From NCBI RefSeq assembly GCF_001945395.1, contig NZ_MSXV01000054.1:18375-82374 (forward strand): a stretch of 64,000 nt of DNA. Reading direction: 5' to 3'. A program made the position numbers and the translations under genes. The notes under the pieces were generated by a model that searched no databases, was not told the DNA's origin, and saw nothing but the letters and a program-made list of their open reading frames with translations. The stretch comes from Pseudomonas sp. PA15(2017) (GTDB lineage Bacteria > Pseudomonadota > Gammaproteobacteria > Pseudomonadales > Pseudomonadaceae). This document shows, piece by piece, positions 17,651 through 25,089 of this stretch. The first letter of the stretch is position 1. The number at the start of each line of letters is the position of its first letter.

Positions 17651-18604
17651 ATGACGGTCTTCACCTGCGGTCAGCTCAGCGATGTCGCCCATACCCTGGG
17701 TGGCAATCTGCATTTCCAGCGCGAGCTGCCAGGCGAGCAGCCGGTGCTCGATGGTGAACAACAGGTGCAGGTACTGAGCGATGGCCTGGTGCTGTACTTC
17801 AGCCAGAGCCGCGACCTGGTCGACGCCAACAGCGACAACCGCCTGGCACCGGGAATCACTGCAGCCTTCCTGCTCGGCGGCGAGGCCGAAGTCAGCCTGC
17901 CACGCCAGCGCCTGCACTTCGACGCCCGCCCTGGCGGCCAGCGCGCCATGCTGGTCAACCTCACCGCTGCCGATCAGTTTCAGCGCCACTGGCAACGCGA
18001 GCGTCAGGAAACCAAGGTGTGCCTGAGCATCAGCCCCGACTGGCTGCAACACTTCGCCCTCGGCAGCCAGTTGCGCAGTGACAACCTGCTGCGATTCAGC
18101 CGTAGCCACTGGCAAAGCCTGCTCTGGCAACCGTCTGTGGATATCTTGCAGCGTGCCCACCAGTTGCTCGAACGTGACGCGGGCTTGCCGCCGCTGCTGC
18201 AGCGCCTGCAACGGGAGAGTTTCGCCCTCGATCTGGCCAGCGACATCCTGCGCGGTATCGATGCGCCGCCGGAGAAACGCCTCGGCAGCCACCTCGAACG
18301 CTGCCTGCTGCGCCTCAGGGATTGGCTCGACAGTGGCGAAGCGAACGACCTCAGCATCGCCGAGATGGCCCGCCAGCTCGGCACCAACCCGGTCGATCTA
18401 CAGAACGCCTTCCGCAGCCGCAACGGCATCACCATCGCCGCTTATCTGCGCAAACGCCGTCTGGCGCAGGCTTATCACGCCATCTGTCAGCAATCACTGT
18501 CGATCGAAGACGCTGCCAGCCTGGCCGGCTATGAACACCTCAGCAGTTTCAGCGCCGCCTTCAAGCGTCAGTACGGGTTTCCCCCCTCGCAAGCCAGGCA
18601 CTGA
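17651..18604 (+). CDS. AraC-family regulator, PchR-like
   Basis: A 317-residue transcription factor with an N-terminal ligand-sensing half and a C-terminal AraC DNA-binding domain (about 215-315: LSIAEMARQLGTNPVDLQNAF, and AGYEHLSSFSAAFKRQYGF). Layout and divergent position relative to a TonB receptor and an RhtX-type permease resemble PchR, which activates siderophore uptake when it binds the ferric siderophore. The likely target is the divergent operon across the Fur-like site; this is inference from position. The frame extends upstream to 17561, but ATG at 17651 gives the usual length and leaves room for the promoter. Confidence 0.88.
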   Translation: MTVFTCGQLSDVAHTLGGNLHFQRELPGEQPVLDGEQQVQVLSDGLVLYFSQSRDLVDANSDNRLAPGITAAFLLGGEAEVSLPRQRLHFDARPGGQRAMLVNLTAADQFQRHWQRERQETKVCLSISPDWLQHFALGSQLRSDNLLRFSRSHWQSLLWQPSVDILQRAHQLLERDAGLPPLLQRLQRESFALDLASDILRGIDAPPEKRLGSHLERCLLRLRDWLDSGEANDLSIAEMARQLGTNPVDLQNAFRSRNGITIAAYLRKRRLAQAYHAICQQSLSIEDAASLAGYEHLSSFSAAFKRQYGFPPSQARH

Positions 18605-18667
18605 GCAGGCCCCGGGCGGCAAGGGGACGCTATGATGGCGCCCTTCCTCGTTCCAATGGGTGCCCCC

Positions 18668-19426
18668 ATGCGACTCGATCCCGTACCTGAACCCGACGGA
18701 CGCCTGCTCGGCCAATGTTTTCAGCTGCACCAGCCGGCCTCGCTGCAGGCGCTGCTGAGCGCCTATGACGACGTGCCCGACGGGCATCGCCATCTGTTCA
18801 CCCTGGACGATCTCGCCCAAGCGCTCTACACCGCGATGCATGCGAGCCACTGTCACGACCTGGACAGCGGCGACTGGCTGCAGGAGGCGGGGATCGCCGC
18901 GAGCTGGCTGCAAGACGGCTATCCACGCGACGACCTGTCGCTGCAGCAGCGTCTGCATATTCGCCGCATCGGCTTCGAACGTGCCCTGGAGGGAGTCTCT
19001 TTTGACGATCTATTCGACAAGGATCTGCGTCTGGACGACGACAGCCTCGCCGATCTGGTAGCAGCCAATACCGACCTGCTTTCAGTGCTCGATGGCGAAT
19101 GCTACCTGCTGCGCATTCCGGTACAGCGCGCCTGCGAAGCAATTTACGGCTTCGCCAATGGCTACTTTTCCAGCGACCTGTCGCCTCAGGAGAACTTCCG
19201 CCTGGCCGAGCATCTGGAACACCACTACGGCTACGCCCTGTTCGGCATCGGCGCCAGCTTCGTCGCCTTCCGTCGCTCACGAGCGCTTGATGAGCACCAG
19301 ACCGCCAGCCTGCTCGACCTGTTGAACCGCCTGTACGCTCGCGAGGATAACGGCGCTCAGGTTCGGGCACTGTTCGCGGACAGCATCGCCAACCGCGAGC
19401 TGCTGGTGCTGCGCTACACCGAATGA
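18668..19426 (+). CDS. Uncharacterised acidic soluble protein
   Basis: A 252-residue acidic protein (rich in Asp, Glu and Leu) with no signal peptide and no membrane segment. Not recognised as a known family. Segments such as SLQALLSAYDDVPDGHRHLFTLDDLAQALYTA look helical, and the middle has an EAIYGFANGYFSSDLSP block. It follows the AraC regulator by 63 nt on the same strand and converges with the LRR-kinase gene. Several in-frame ATG codons exist (18632, 18635, 18656, 18668); MRLDPVPEPDG at 18668 is chosen as the most natural. The codon bias fits the surrounding genes. Confidence 0.7.
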   Translation: MRLDPVPEPDGRLLGQCFQLHQPASLQALLSAYDDVPDGHRHLFTLDDLAQALYTAMHASHCHDLDSGDWLQEAGIAASWLQDGYPRDDLSLQQRLHIRRIGFERALEGVSFDDLFDKDLRLDDDSLADLVAANTDLLSVLDGECYLLRIPVQRACEAIYGFANGYFSSDLSPQENFRLAEHLEHHYGYALFGIGASFVAFRRSRALDEHQTASLLDLLNRLYAREDNGAQVRALFADSIANRELLVLRYTE

Positions 19427-19437
19427 CCGGGGGGAAA

Positions 19438-20805
19438 TCAGATCGGCAGCAGATCCTTCCCGGCATCTGCGTTCGGCTCGTCACGGTTACTCGATTGCAT
19501 GGCCAGCACGCGCGCCAGCGTCGTATCGATCTCCATGAAGTCCGGGCGGGCACCGACCTCCGGTTGCTGGCAGCGCCGCACCAGCTCGGCCAGCTGCGCG
19601 GCGTGCCCAGCCGGCACGTCGCAGCGCTGCAGCAGTTCCTCGAGCAGAATGCCGAACGCACGCACCTCGATGCGCTGCAGCAACGCCTGTTTTGTGGACG
19701 CGGCGGCAGGCAAGAAAGACGCCGCGCCGAAGTCGCCGAGCAGCGCATTGCCGGCCTCGTCGATCAGGATGTTATGGCCGTAGAGATCGCCATGGGTGAC
19801 GCCGCGTTCGTGCAGGTGACGCAGCGCGGAGGCGATGCCACCCGCAGTGCGCAGCGCCTTCACGAACGGCGCACGCCAGTCGCTCGGATAGACATCGCGG
19901 CTGCAACTTTCCAGACTCGGCGGCCCGGCGAGAATGCTGAAACGCGGCTCGACCAGGCTCAGCAACAGGCCCTGCTCGCCTTGCGGATGGTCGACGACGC
20001 GGCCAATCGCGCCGATCAGATTGGCATGCTGGCCGACCGTGAGGCACGCGGCCATTTCGCTCTGCGGCGTACCATCGCTGGTCATCTGCCCCTTGAACAG
20101 TTTCAGGGCCACAGCTTCGCGCTGACCGTCGGGCCGCTGCCAGTCGGCGCGGTGGATGATGCCCGAAGCGCCCTGACCCAGCACCTCGCCCAGCTGCAAA
20201 TCGGTGCAACGCACATCGGGCGTGTGAGACGCGGCGGCGCCCGCTGCATCGAAGAGGTTTCCGGCATGGGCCAGCCAGGCCAGGCTGGGCATTTGCAGCA
20301 GGAAATCCGGCAAGGTGGGCAGTTGGTTGGCGGCGATGCGCAGCAGCTCCAGCTTGTGCAGCCGCGCCAGGCTGGCCGGTAACTCTCGCAGGCGATTACC
20401 GGCCAGCATCAGCTTCTGCAGCTCGCTACAGTCGCCCAGCTCGGCAGGCAGGGTTTGCAGGCAGTTGTCGGTGAGAATCAGCCAGCGCAGACGTGGCGGC
20501 AGCGCCCTGGCGGACAGCTCGCGAATACGGTTGGACTTGAAACCGACCATGCGCAGTGACGGGCAGCGCCCTAAGGATTCGGGCACCTGCTCGAAGCGGT
20601 TGTTCGAACAGAACAACACCTGCAGGCGGTGCAGCCGGTGCAGATCCTCGGGCAGCTCGCTGAGCTGGTTATCGCTGAGGTTGAGCACTTCCAGGCTGTC
20701 GGCCAGGGTGAATATTTCCTCGGGAAAATGCGTGAGCGACGCGGACAGGTCGAGGCGGCTGATGCCCTTGAGCTGACCGGAGCGCAATTGATCGAGGGTG
20801 TGCAT
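19438..20805 (-). CDS. Leucine-rich repeat protein kinase
   Basis: A 455-residue fusion. Residues about 15-185 contain some seven leucine-rich repeats of the LxxLxLsxNxLxxLP type (SLEVLNLSDNQLSELPEDL; LQKLMLAGNRLRELPASL). Residues about 204-435 form a compact protein kinase: a glycine loop GEVLGQGASGIIHRA, the ATP lysine Lys235 in VALKLF, the catalytic loop HGDLYGHN with Asp340 and Asn345, and the metal-binding DFG at 358-360. HGD replaces the usual HRD, as in many bacterial and RIO-like kinases. There is no signal peptide or membrane segment, so it should be cytosolic. It lies 67 nt downstream of the VWA chelatase gene on the same strand and may be co-transcribed. The target is unknown. Confidence 0.88.
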   Translation of the reverse strand: MHTLDQLRSGQLKGISRLDLSASLTHFPEEIFTLADSLEVLNLSDNQLSELPEDLHRLHRLQVLFCSNNRFEQVPESLGRCPSLRMVGFKSNRIRELSARALPPRLRWLILTDNCLQTLPAELGDCSELQKLMLAGNRLRELPASLARLHKLELLRIAANQLPTLPDFLLQMPSLAWLAHAGNLFDAAGAAASHTPDVRCTDLQLGEVLGQGASGIIHRADWQRPDGQREAVALKLFKGQMTSDGTPQSEMAACLTVGQHANLIGAIGRVVDHPQGEQGLLLSLVEPRFSILAGPPSLESCSRDVYPSDWRAPFVKALRTAGGIASALRHLHERGVTHGDLYGHNILIDEAGNALLGDFGAASFLPAAASTKQALLQRIEVRAFGILLEELLQRCDVPAGHAAQLAELVRRCQQPEVGARPDFMEIDTTLARVLAMQSSNRDEPNADAGKDLLPI

Positions 20806-20872
20806 CGAGAAGCGGCCTGGTTGCGGAGTTGGCGTGCCAGTCTACGTCAACGCCAGGTGGCCAAGGAAACGC

Positions 20873-21622
20873 TCAGAGTCGCGGCAGTTGGGGCAGCGAC
20901 TCGATATGGCAGTAGTCCGCACCCAGCTCACCCGCCAGTTGCACGGCGCGCCCCAGACGGATTGGCGCGCACTCGATATCCACCAGATTGGCCGGGCATG
21001 GGCTGGGCGCCAGCGTCGGCCATTCGCGCAAACGCCCGTCGGTGACCACCAGCAGGCGTTGCGACTCGCCGGGCTTGAGGCGTTGGCGGCGCTGCAGCCA
21101 GTCGTGGGCCTGCTGCAGCGCCGGGATCAGCGGGCTACCACCGCCTGCGCCGAGTCCGCTCAACCAGCCTTGCAGGGCGCCAGAGGCTTTCTGGCCCTGC
21201 CAATGCCATTGCGGCTGCTGGCCGTGGGCGTCGAGCACGGCGATGCGAGCACGCGCCCGGTAGGCGCGCTCGAACAGCTCGGCGAGCAGGCCCTTGGCTT
21301 TGCTCAGGGCGCCGTGGCGACGGGTCGAGGCCGAGGCATCGACGACGATCAGCCACAGCGGTGTAGGCGCACTGCTGCGCGGGCGGTGTTGCAGGTCGGC
21401 ACGGCGCCTGGGCTTGCCTTGCAGCAAGGTGGCGAGCCAGTCGATGGCGCCGCTGTCGCCGCGCCGCTTGGCGCCGCTGCGCCCGCCTGCCTGTTTGCCT
21501 GGTGTCGGTCTGGCATCCGTCCCCGCCTTGGCACGCGGGGGAATGCCTAGGGCTTTTTTACCCAGCGTGGTGGCTCGCGGCGCTCGCTGGTACGTTGCGC
21601 CTGCACGGGCAATTCGCCCCAT
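20873..21622 (-). CDS. VWA-domain protein, ChlD/CobT-like chelatase subunit
   Basis: A 249-residue protein with a basic, low-complexity N-terminus and a von Willebrand A domain from about residue 90. The metal-ion-dependent adhesion site is seen as DASAS (LWLIVVDASAST), with a supporting GGGSPL and VVTDGRL. In metal chelatases the VWA subunit works with an AAA+ ATPase to drive insertion of Mg or Co into a tetrapyrrole. Its gene overlaps the ATPase gene by 76 nt, with AAGG in front of ATG at 21622, so the two are translationally linked. With cobN close by, a part in cobalt chelation is likely; the order chelatase ATPase, DAHP synthase, cobN is also that of P. aeruginosa PA2942-PA2944. Confidence 0.85.
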   Translation of the reverse strand: MGRIARAGATYQRAPRATTLGKKALGIPPRAKAGTDARPTPGKQAGGRSGAKRRGDSGAIDWLATLLQGKPRRRADLQHRPRSSAPTPLWLIVVDASASTRRHGALSKAKGLLAELFERAYRARARIAVLDAHGQQPQWHWQGQKASGALQGWLSGLGAGGGSPLIPALQQAHDWLQRRQRLKPGESQRLLVVTDGRLREWPTLAPSPCPANLVDIECAPIRLGRAVQLAGELGADYCHIESLPQLPRL

Positions 21623-22554
21623 TGCCCTTCGCCTGCAGCGGGTTGCTCGCTTGGCGCCTGGGGCGGTGGGCTGGCTGGTGGCTGCGCCTGCTGTTGCGGC
21701 GGCGTGTGGCGACGACGGTGGCGCAACACGAAATCGGCCACGGCCTCGATATCTTCCTCGCTGATGGCGTCGGCACCGCGCCAGGCGGCATGGGCGCGGG
21801 CGGCGCGCAGCCAGACCAGATCGGCACGCAGGCCATCGACGCCGGCCGCGAAGCAGCGCTCGGTGATGGCGTCGAGCGCCCTGTCATCGAGGGCGATGCT
21901 CGCCACGCGCGCGCGCACCTGCCCGCAGCGCGCGACCAGGGCTTGCTGCTGCTCGGCCCACTTGGCACTGAACGCCTGGGGGTCGGCATCGAAGGCCAGG
22001 CGACGGCGGACGATCTCGGCGCGCGCGCCCGGCTGCGGCTGGCCATCCAGGGCCAGGTTGAGGCCGAAGCGGTCGAGCAGCTGCGGGCGCAGCTCGCCTT
22101 CTTCGGCGTTCATGGTGCCGATCAGGATGAAGCGCGCATCGTGGCGGTGGGAAATACCGTCGCGCTCGACGTGGTTGACGCCACTGGCCGCCGCATCGAG
22201 CAGCAGGTCGACCAGATGATCGGGCAGCAGGTTGACCTCATCGACATACAGCACGCCGCCATCGGCCTTGCTCAGCAGACCCGGCGAGAACTGCGCACGG
22301 CCTTCGCCGAGCGCCGCGTCCAGGTCGAGGGTCCCGACGATGCGCTCTTCGCTGGCGCCCAGTGGCAGGGTGACCAACACCCCGCTTTGCAGCAGCGCGG
22401 CCAGGCCACGGGCCAGGGTCGACTTGGCCATGCCCCGCGGGCCTTCGATCAGCACGCCGCCGATCGCCGGATCGACCGCCACCAGGCACAGCGCCAATTT
22501 CAGGGAGTCGGCGCCGACCACGGCGGCAAGGGGGAAATGGACGGTGTCGGTCAT
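21547..22554 (-). CDS. AAA+ chelatase ATPase, ChlI/BchI-like
   Basis: A 335-residue AAA+ ATPase of the magnesium/cobalt chelatase I group. Walker A is IEGPRGMAKSTLARG (near residue 35-50), Walker B is GVLYVDEVNLLPDHLVD (near 100), and sensor 1 is FILIGTMNAEEGELRPQLLDRFG. The C-terminus is a Pro/Gln-rich tail. It pairs with the overlapping VWA protein; the large subunit would be CobN encoded at 27-30.8 kb. Pseudomonads generally lack CobS/CobT and are thought to use ChlI/ChlD-type subunits with CobN for aerobic cobalt insertion. The start MTDTVHFPLAAVVG at 22554 is chosen over an upstream frame extension. Confidence 0.92.
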   Translation of the reverse strand: MTDTVHFPLAAVVGADSLKLALCLVAVDPAIGGVLIEGPRGMAKSTLARGLAALLQSGVLVTLPLGASEERIVGTLDLDAALGEGRAQFSPGLLSKADGGVLYVDEVNLLPDHLVDLLLDAAASGVNHVERDGISHRHDARFILIGTMNAEEGELRPQLLDRFGLNLALDGQPQPGARAEIVRRRLAFDADPQAFSAKWAEQQQALVARCGQVRARVASIALDDRALDAITERCFAAGVDGLRADLVWLRAARAHAAWRGADAISEEDIEAVADFVLRHRRRHTPPQQQAQPPASPPPQAPSEQPAAGEGQWGELPVQAQRTSERREPPRWVKKP

Positions 22555-22666
22555 GGGACGATCCGGGCTGGACAAAGGCGGCATTGTAGCAGCGAGCGGT
22601 CGTGCGCTGCCCCGCTCGTCTGCTAAGGTCGCTGGTTTGGTAGGCCGAACCATCAGGGAGATTTCG

Positions 22667-23245
22667 ATGCGCCTGTGTATTTTCTGTGGCTCCAACGCGG
22701 GCTCCAATCCCGTTTACCTCGAGGCCGCCACGCGCCTCGGCAAAACCCTCGCCGAGGCCGGCATCGGCCTGGTGTACGGCGGCGCGTCCGTCGGCTTGAT
22801 GGGCGCCGTGGCCAACGCCGCGCTCGAAGCCGGTGGCGAAGTGATCGGGGTGATCCCGCGCTCGCTGTGGGAGAAGGAAGTGGCCCACACCGGCCTCGAC
22901 GACCTGCGCATCGTCGACTCCATGCACCAGCGCAAAGCGCTGATGGCCGAGCTGTCGGATGGCTTCATCGCCCTGCCCGGCGGCGTCGGCACCCTGGAAG
23001 AACTCTTCGAGGTATGGACCTGGGCACAACTGGGCCATCACCAGAAGCCCTGCTCGCTGCTCAATATCAACGGTTACTACGACCGCCTCGCCGGGTTCCT
23101 CGATCACATGGTCGACGAAGCCTTCGTCAAGGCGCCACACCGCGAGATGCTGATCGTCGAACAGGATATCGACGCGTTACTGGCGGCGATCGATGGCTAT
23201 GAGGCGCCGCAGGTGGGCAAGTGGATCGGCAGGCAGGAAACCTGA
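22667..23245 (+). CDS. LOG-family protein, cytokinin riboside 5'-monophosphate phosphoribohydrolase-like
   Basis: A 192-residue single-domain Rossmann-like protein. The family signature PGGVGTLEE (residues about 108-116), GGASVGLMGAVANAAL and SMHQRKALM carry the catalytic Arg and Glu of LOG (Lonely Guy) enzymes, which split nucleoside 5'-monophosphates into base and ribose 5-phosphate. In bacteria this protein probably handles AMP or modified purine nucleotides; the physiological role is unclear. It is divergent from the chelatase genes across 112 bp and stands alone. ATG at 22667 follows GGGAG. Confidence 0.92.
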   Translation: MRLCIFCGSNAGSNPVYLEAATRLGKTLAEAGIGLVYGGASVGLMGAVANAALEAGGEVIGVIPRSLWEKEVAHTGLDDLRIVDSMHQRKALMAELSDGFIALPGGVGTLEELFEVWTWAQLGHHQKPCSLLNINGYYDRLAGFLDHMVDEAFVKAPHREMLIVEQDIDALLAAIDGYEAPQVGKWIGRQET

Positions 23246-23311
23246 GCACCTGCCGGGCCTGAGCACAGCCCTGGCCAATGCAAGGCGATAACGGCCCTCC
23301 GGCGATCCACT

Positions 23312-23399
23312 GTGGGAGCGGGCCACGCCCGCGATTTCGCGCGCCTGGCGCGCTCCCACAAAAGCAGGCCGATGGCCGCTTGCGCCTTTTTGCGGCCAT
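23312..23399. repeat. REP palindrome with trailing hairpin
   Basis: Positions 23312-23359 form a near-perfect palindrome with GTGGGAGCG and CGCTCCCAC ends. It is followed by a second hairpin, ATGGCCGC (23372-23379) / GCGGCCAT (23392-23399), whose loop TTGCGCCTTTTT is pyrimidine-rich. A related unit with GGCCGCTTGCGCC follows the REP at 26.93 kb. The remaining gap (23400-23505) carries only the leader region for the aromatic genes. Confidence 0.8.
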
Positions 23400-23505
23400 A
23401 CATGAAACGGCGGCAAGCGGCACGCAGCAGATCGTGAGTCGACCCCAAGGCTTGCAATCGACCACCGCGATGAATTAACGTCGAGTCCATTCAACGGAGC
23501 CGCAC

Positions 23506-23637
23506 ATGTCCACATCCCCGATCCTGAACGCCACTCGCCTCGATGCAGCCTGCATCGTGATCGCGCGTGCCCAGGCATCCGTGGTCGCCGCAGCCGCGTA
23601 TTTTTATGGGTATTGGTTTAGCCACAGGCGCGCCTGA
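23506..23637 (+). CDS. Aromatic-rich leader peptide 1 (predicted attenuator)
   Basis: A 43-residue open frame with a good ribosome site (GGAG 7 nt before the ATG). Near its end it carries the run YFYGYWF (residues 32-38): three Tyr, two Phe, one Trp in seven codons. The codons are TAT, TTT, TAT, GGG, TAT, TGG, TTT, i.e. the AT-ending tyrosine and phenylalanine codons that are rare in this GC-rich genome. A strong intrinsic terminator starts 50 nt after the stop. This is the layout of ribosome-mediated attenuation, in which scarcity of charged aromatic tRNA stalls the ribosome on the run. The downstream gene is DAHP synthase, the first enzyme of aromatic synthesis. An antiterminator pairing could not be settled by eye; GGGTAT (about 23608) can pair with ATACCC (about 23638). 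Confidence 0.75.
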   Translation: MSTSPILNATRLDAACIVIARAQASVVAAAAYFYGYWFSHRRA

Positions 23638-23687
23638 TACCCCACAGGCGCCCTAGCAACTCAGGGTCGCCACCAGACAGTTTCTCG

Positions 23688-23727
23688 AAACCCCCGGTCG
23701 GCCTCCCGACCGGGGGTTTTGTTTTTT
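23688..23727 (+). terminator. Strong intrinsic terminator/attenuator before DAHP synthase
   Basis: A perfect 14-bp GC-rich stem (23688-23701 with 23706-23719), a CCTC loop and a T tract TTTTGTTTTTT. It lies between leader peptide 1 and leader peptide 2, so it must be read through for DAHP synthase to be made from an upstream promoter. A shorter imperfect hairpin (GGCGCCCTA... CAGGGTCGCC) stands just upstream. Confidence 0.9.
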
Positions 23728-23760
23728 CCGGCACATCGATCGTTCACAGAGGATTTCACC

Positions 23761-23865
23761 ATGACTGCATACACCACCTACCAGACCTATTACCGCTATA
23801 GCTGGCGATTTACCGGCGCTCACGCCGCTCAACCACTCAATCGAACATCCCATCGAGCCCGATAG
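23761..23865 (+). CDS. Tyrosine-rich leader peptide 2
   Basis: A 34-residue frame that begins MTAYTTYQTYYRYSWRF: five Tyr, one Trp and one Phe in the first 17 residues. AGAGGA lies 7 nt before the ATG. The frame ends 43 nt before the DAHP synthase start. Between the two, GCGCGG / CCGCGC (about 23872-23891) can form a GC hairpin directly before the Shine-Dalgarno GAGG at 23897-23900. No terminator with a U tract follows, so it might act on translation of the enzyme rather than on termination. This is inference; such a tandem arrangement is unusual. Confidence 0.68.
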   Translation: MTAYTTYQTYYRYSWRFTGAHAAQPLNRTSHRAR

Positions 23866-23908
23866 TGCGCCGCGCGCGGTAACGTCCGCGCCGGCCGAGG
23901 AAATCACC

Positions 23909-24997
23909 ATGTCCGTAGCCGTCAATTCCCGCTCCACCGCCAAAGCCGTCGACCTGCATCTGGTCGCCGCCCCGAGCCGTCGCCACACCTCGCCTCTGCC
24001 CAGCGCCGCCCAGTTGCGCGAAGAGCTGCCACTCTCGACCGCCCTCGCCCGCCAGGTGCAGCAGCAACGCCAGTCGATCCGCGCCATTCTCGATGGCCAC
24101 GACCCGCGCCTGCTGGTGGTGGTCGGCCCCTGCTCCCTGCACGACGATGCCGCCGTACTCGAATACGCCGAGCGCCTGGCCGCACTGAGCCAGCGCGTGG
24201 GCGATCGCCTGCTGCTGGTGATGCGCGCCTACGTCGAGAAGCCGCGCACCACGGTGGGCTGGAAGGGCCTGGTCTACGATCCGGCGCTGGATGGCAGTGG
24301 CGACATGGCCGAAGGCCTGCGTCGTTCGCGCAACTTGATGCTCAAGTTGCTGGAGCTGGGCCTGCCACTGGCCAGCGAGATCCTCCAGCCGCTGGTGGCC
24401 GGCTACTTCGACGACCTGCTCGGCTGGGCGGCCATCGGCGCGCGCACCAGCGAGTCCCAGGTGCATCGCGAGCTGGTCAGCGGCCTGGAGATGCCAGTGG
24501 GCTTCAAGAACGGCACCGACGGCAGCCTTGGCATCGCCTGCGACGCCATGCGCTCGGCGGCCCATACGCACCAGCACTTCGGCGTCGATACGCAGGGGCG
24601 CCCGGCCCTGGTACAGACCCACGGCAACCCCGACACCCACCTGGTGCTGCGCGGCGGCCACGGCGCGCCGAACTACGACGCCGCCAGCGTCGCCAATGCG
24701 CGGGCCGAGCTGGAGCGCCAGGGCATCGCGCCACGGATCATGGTCGACTGCAGCCACGCCAACAGCGGCAAGAACCCGCTGCGCCAGCCCGCGGTACTCA
24801 GCGACGTGCTCGACCAGCGTCTGGCCGGTGACGGCTCGCTGCGCGCGGTGATGATCGAAAGCCACCTGTTCGACGGCGCCCAGAGCCTGGGCGGCGAGCT
24901 GCGCTACGGCGTGTCGATCACCGATGGCTGCCTCGGTTGGGCCGGCACCGAACGCATGCTGGTCGACGCCGCCATCCGCATGCGTCATCTGGTCTGA
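23909..24997 (+). CDS. Class I DAHP synthase (3-deoxy-7-phosphoheptulonate synthase)
   Basis: This enzyme condenses phosphoenolpyruvate with erythrose 4-phosphate, the first committed step to chorismate and the aromatic amino acids. The 362-residue protein is of the AroFGH type: LLVVVGPCSLHDDAAV, VMRAYVEKPRTTVGWKGL, GFKNGTDGSLGIA, LRGGHGAPNYD and VDCSHANSGKNP are all present, supplying metal and PEP ligands. Which aromatic amino acid inhibits it cannot be told from sequence by eye; the two upstream leaders are rich in Tyr, Phe and Trp codons. The neighbourhood order chelatase / DAHP synthase / cobN is as in P. aeruginosa (PA2942-PA2944). The start follows GAGG. Confidence 0.95.
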   Translation: MSVAVNSRSTAKAVDLHLVAAPSRRHTSPLPSAAQLREELPLSTALARQVQQQRQSIRAILDGHDPRLLVVVGPCSLHDDAAVLEYAERLAALSQRVGDRLLLVMRAYVEKPRTTVGWKGLVYDPALDGSGDMAEGLRRSRNLMLKLLELGLPLASEILQPLVAGYFDDLLGWAAIGARTSESQVHRELVSGLEMPVGFKNGTDGSLGIACDAMRSAAHTHQHFGVDTQGRPALVQTHGNPDTHLVLRGGHGAPNYDAASVANARAELERQGIAPRIMVDCSHANSGKNPLRQPAVLSDVLDQRLAGDGSLRAVMIESHLFDGAQSLGGELRYGVSITDGCLGWAGTERMLVDAAIRMRHLV

Positions 24998-25001
24998 CCT
25001 C

Positions 25002-25073
25002 GTAGCCTGGCGTTGAGCGTAGCGATACCCAGGACAGCTTTCCCGGGTATCGCTGCGCTCAACCACGGGCTAC
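25002..25073. repeat. Long palindromic repeat
   Basis: A roughly 70-nt hairpin: GTAGC..GTTGAGCGTAGCGATACCC on the left and GGGTATCGCTGCGCTCAAC..GGGCTAC on the right. Its right half recurs at 11984-12015. Standing between the convergent DAHP synthase and ABC-F genes, it may also stop transcription, but it lacks a T tract. Confidence 0.75.
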
Positions 25074-25089
25074 CACGTGGATTTACGGA

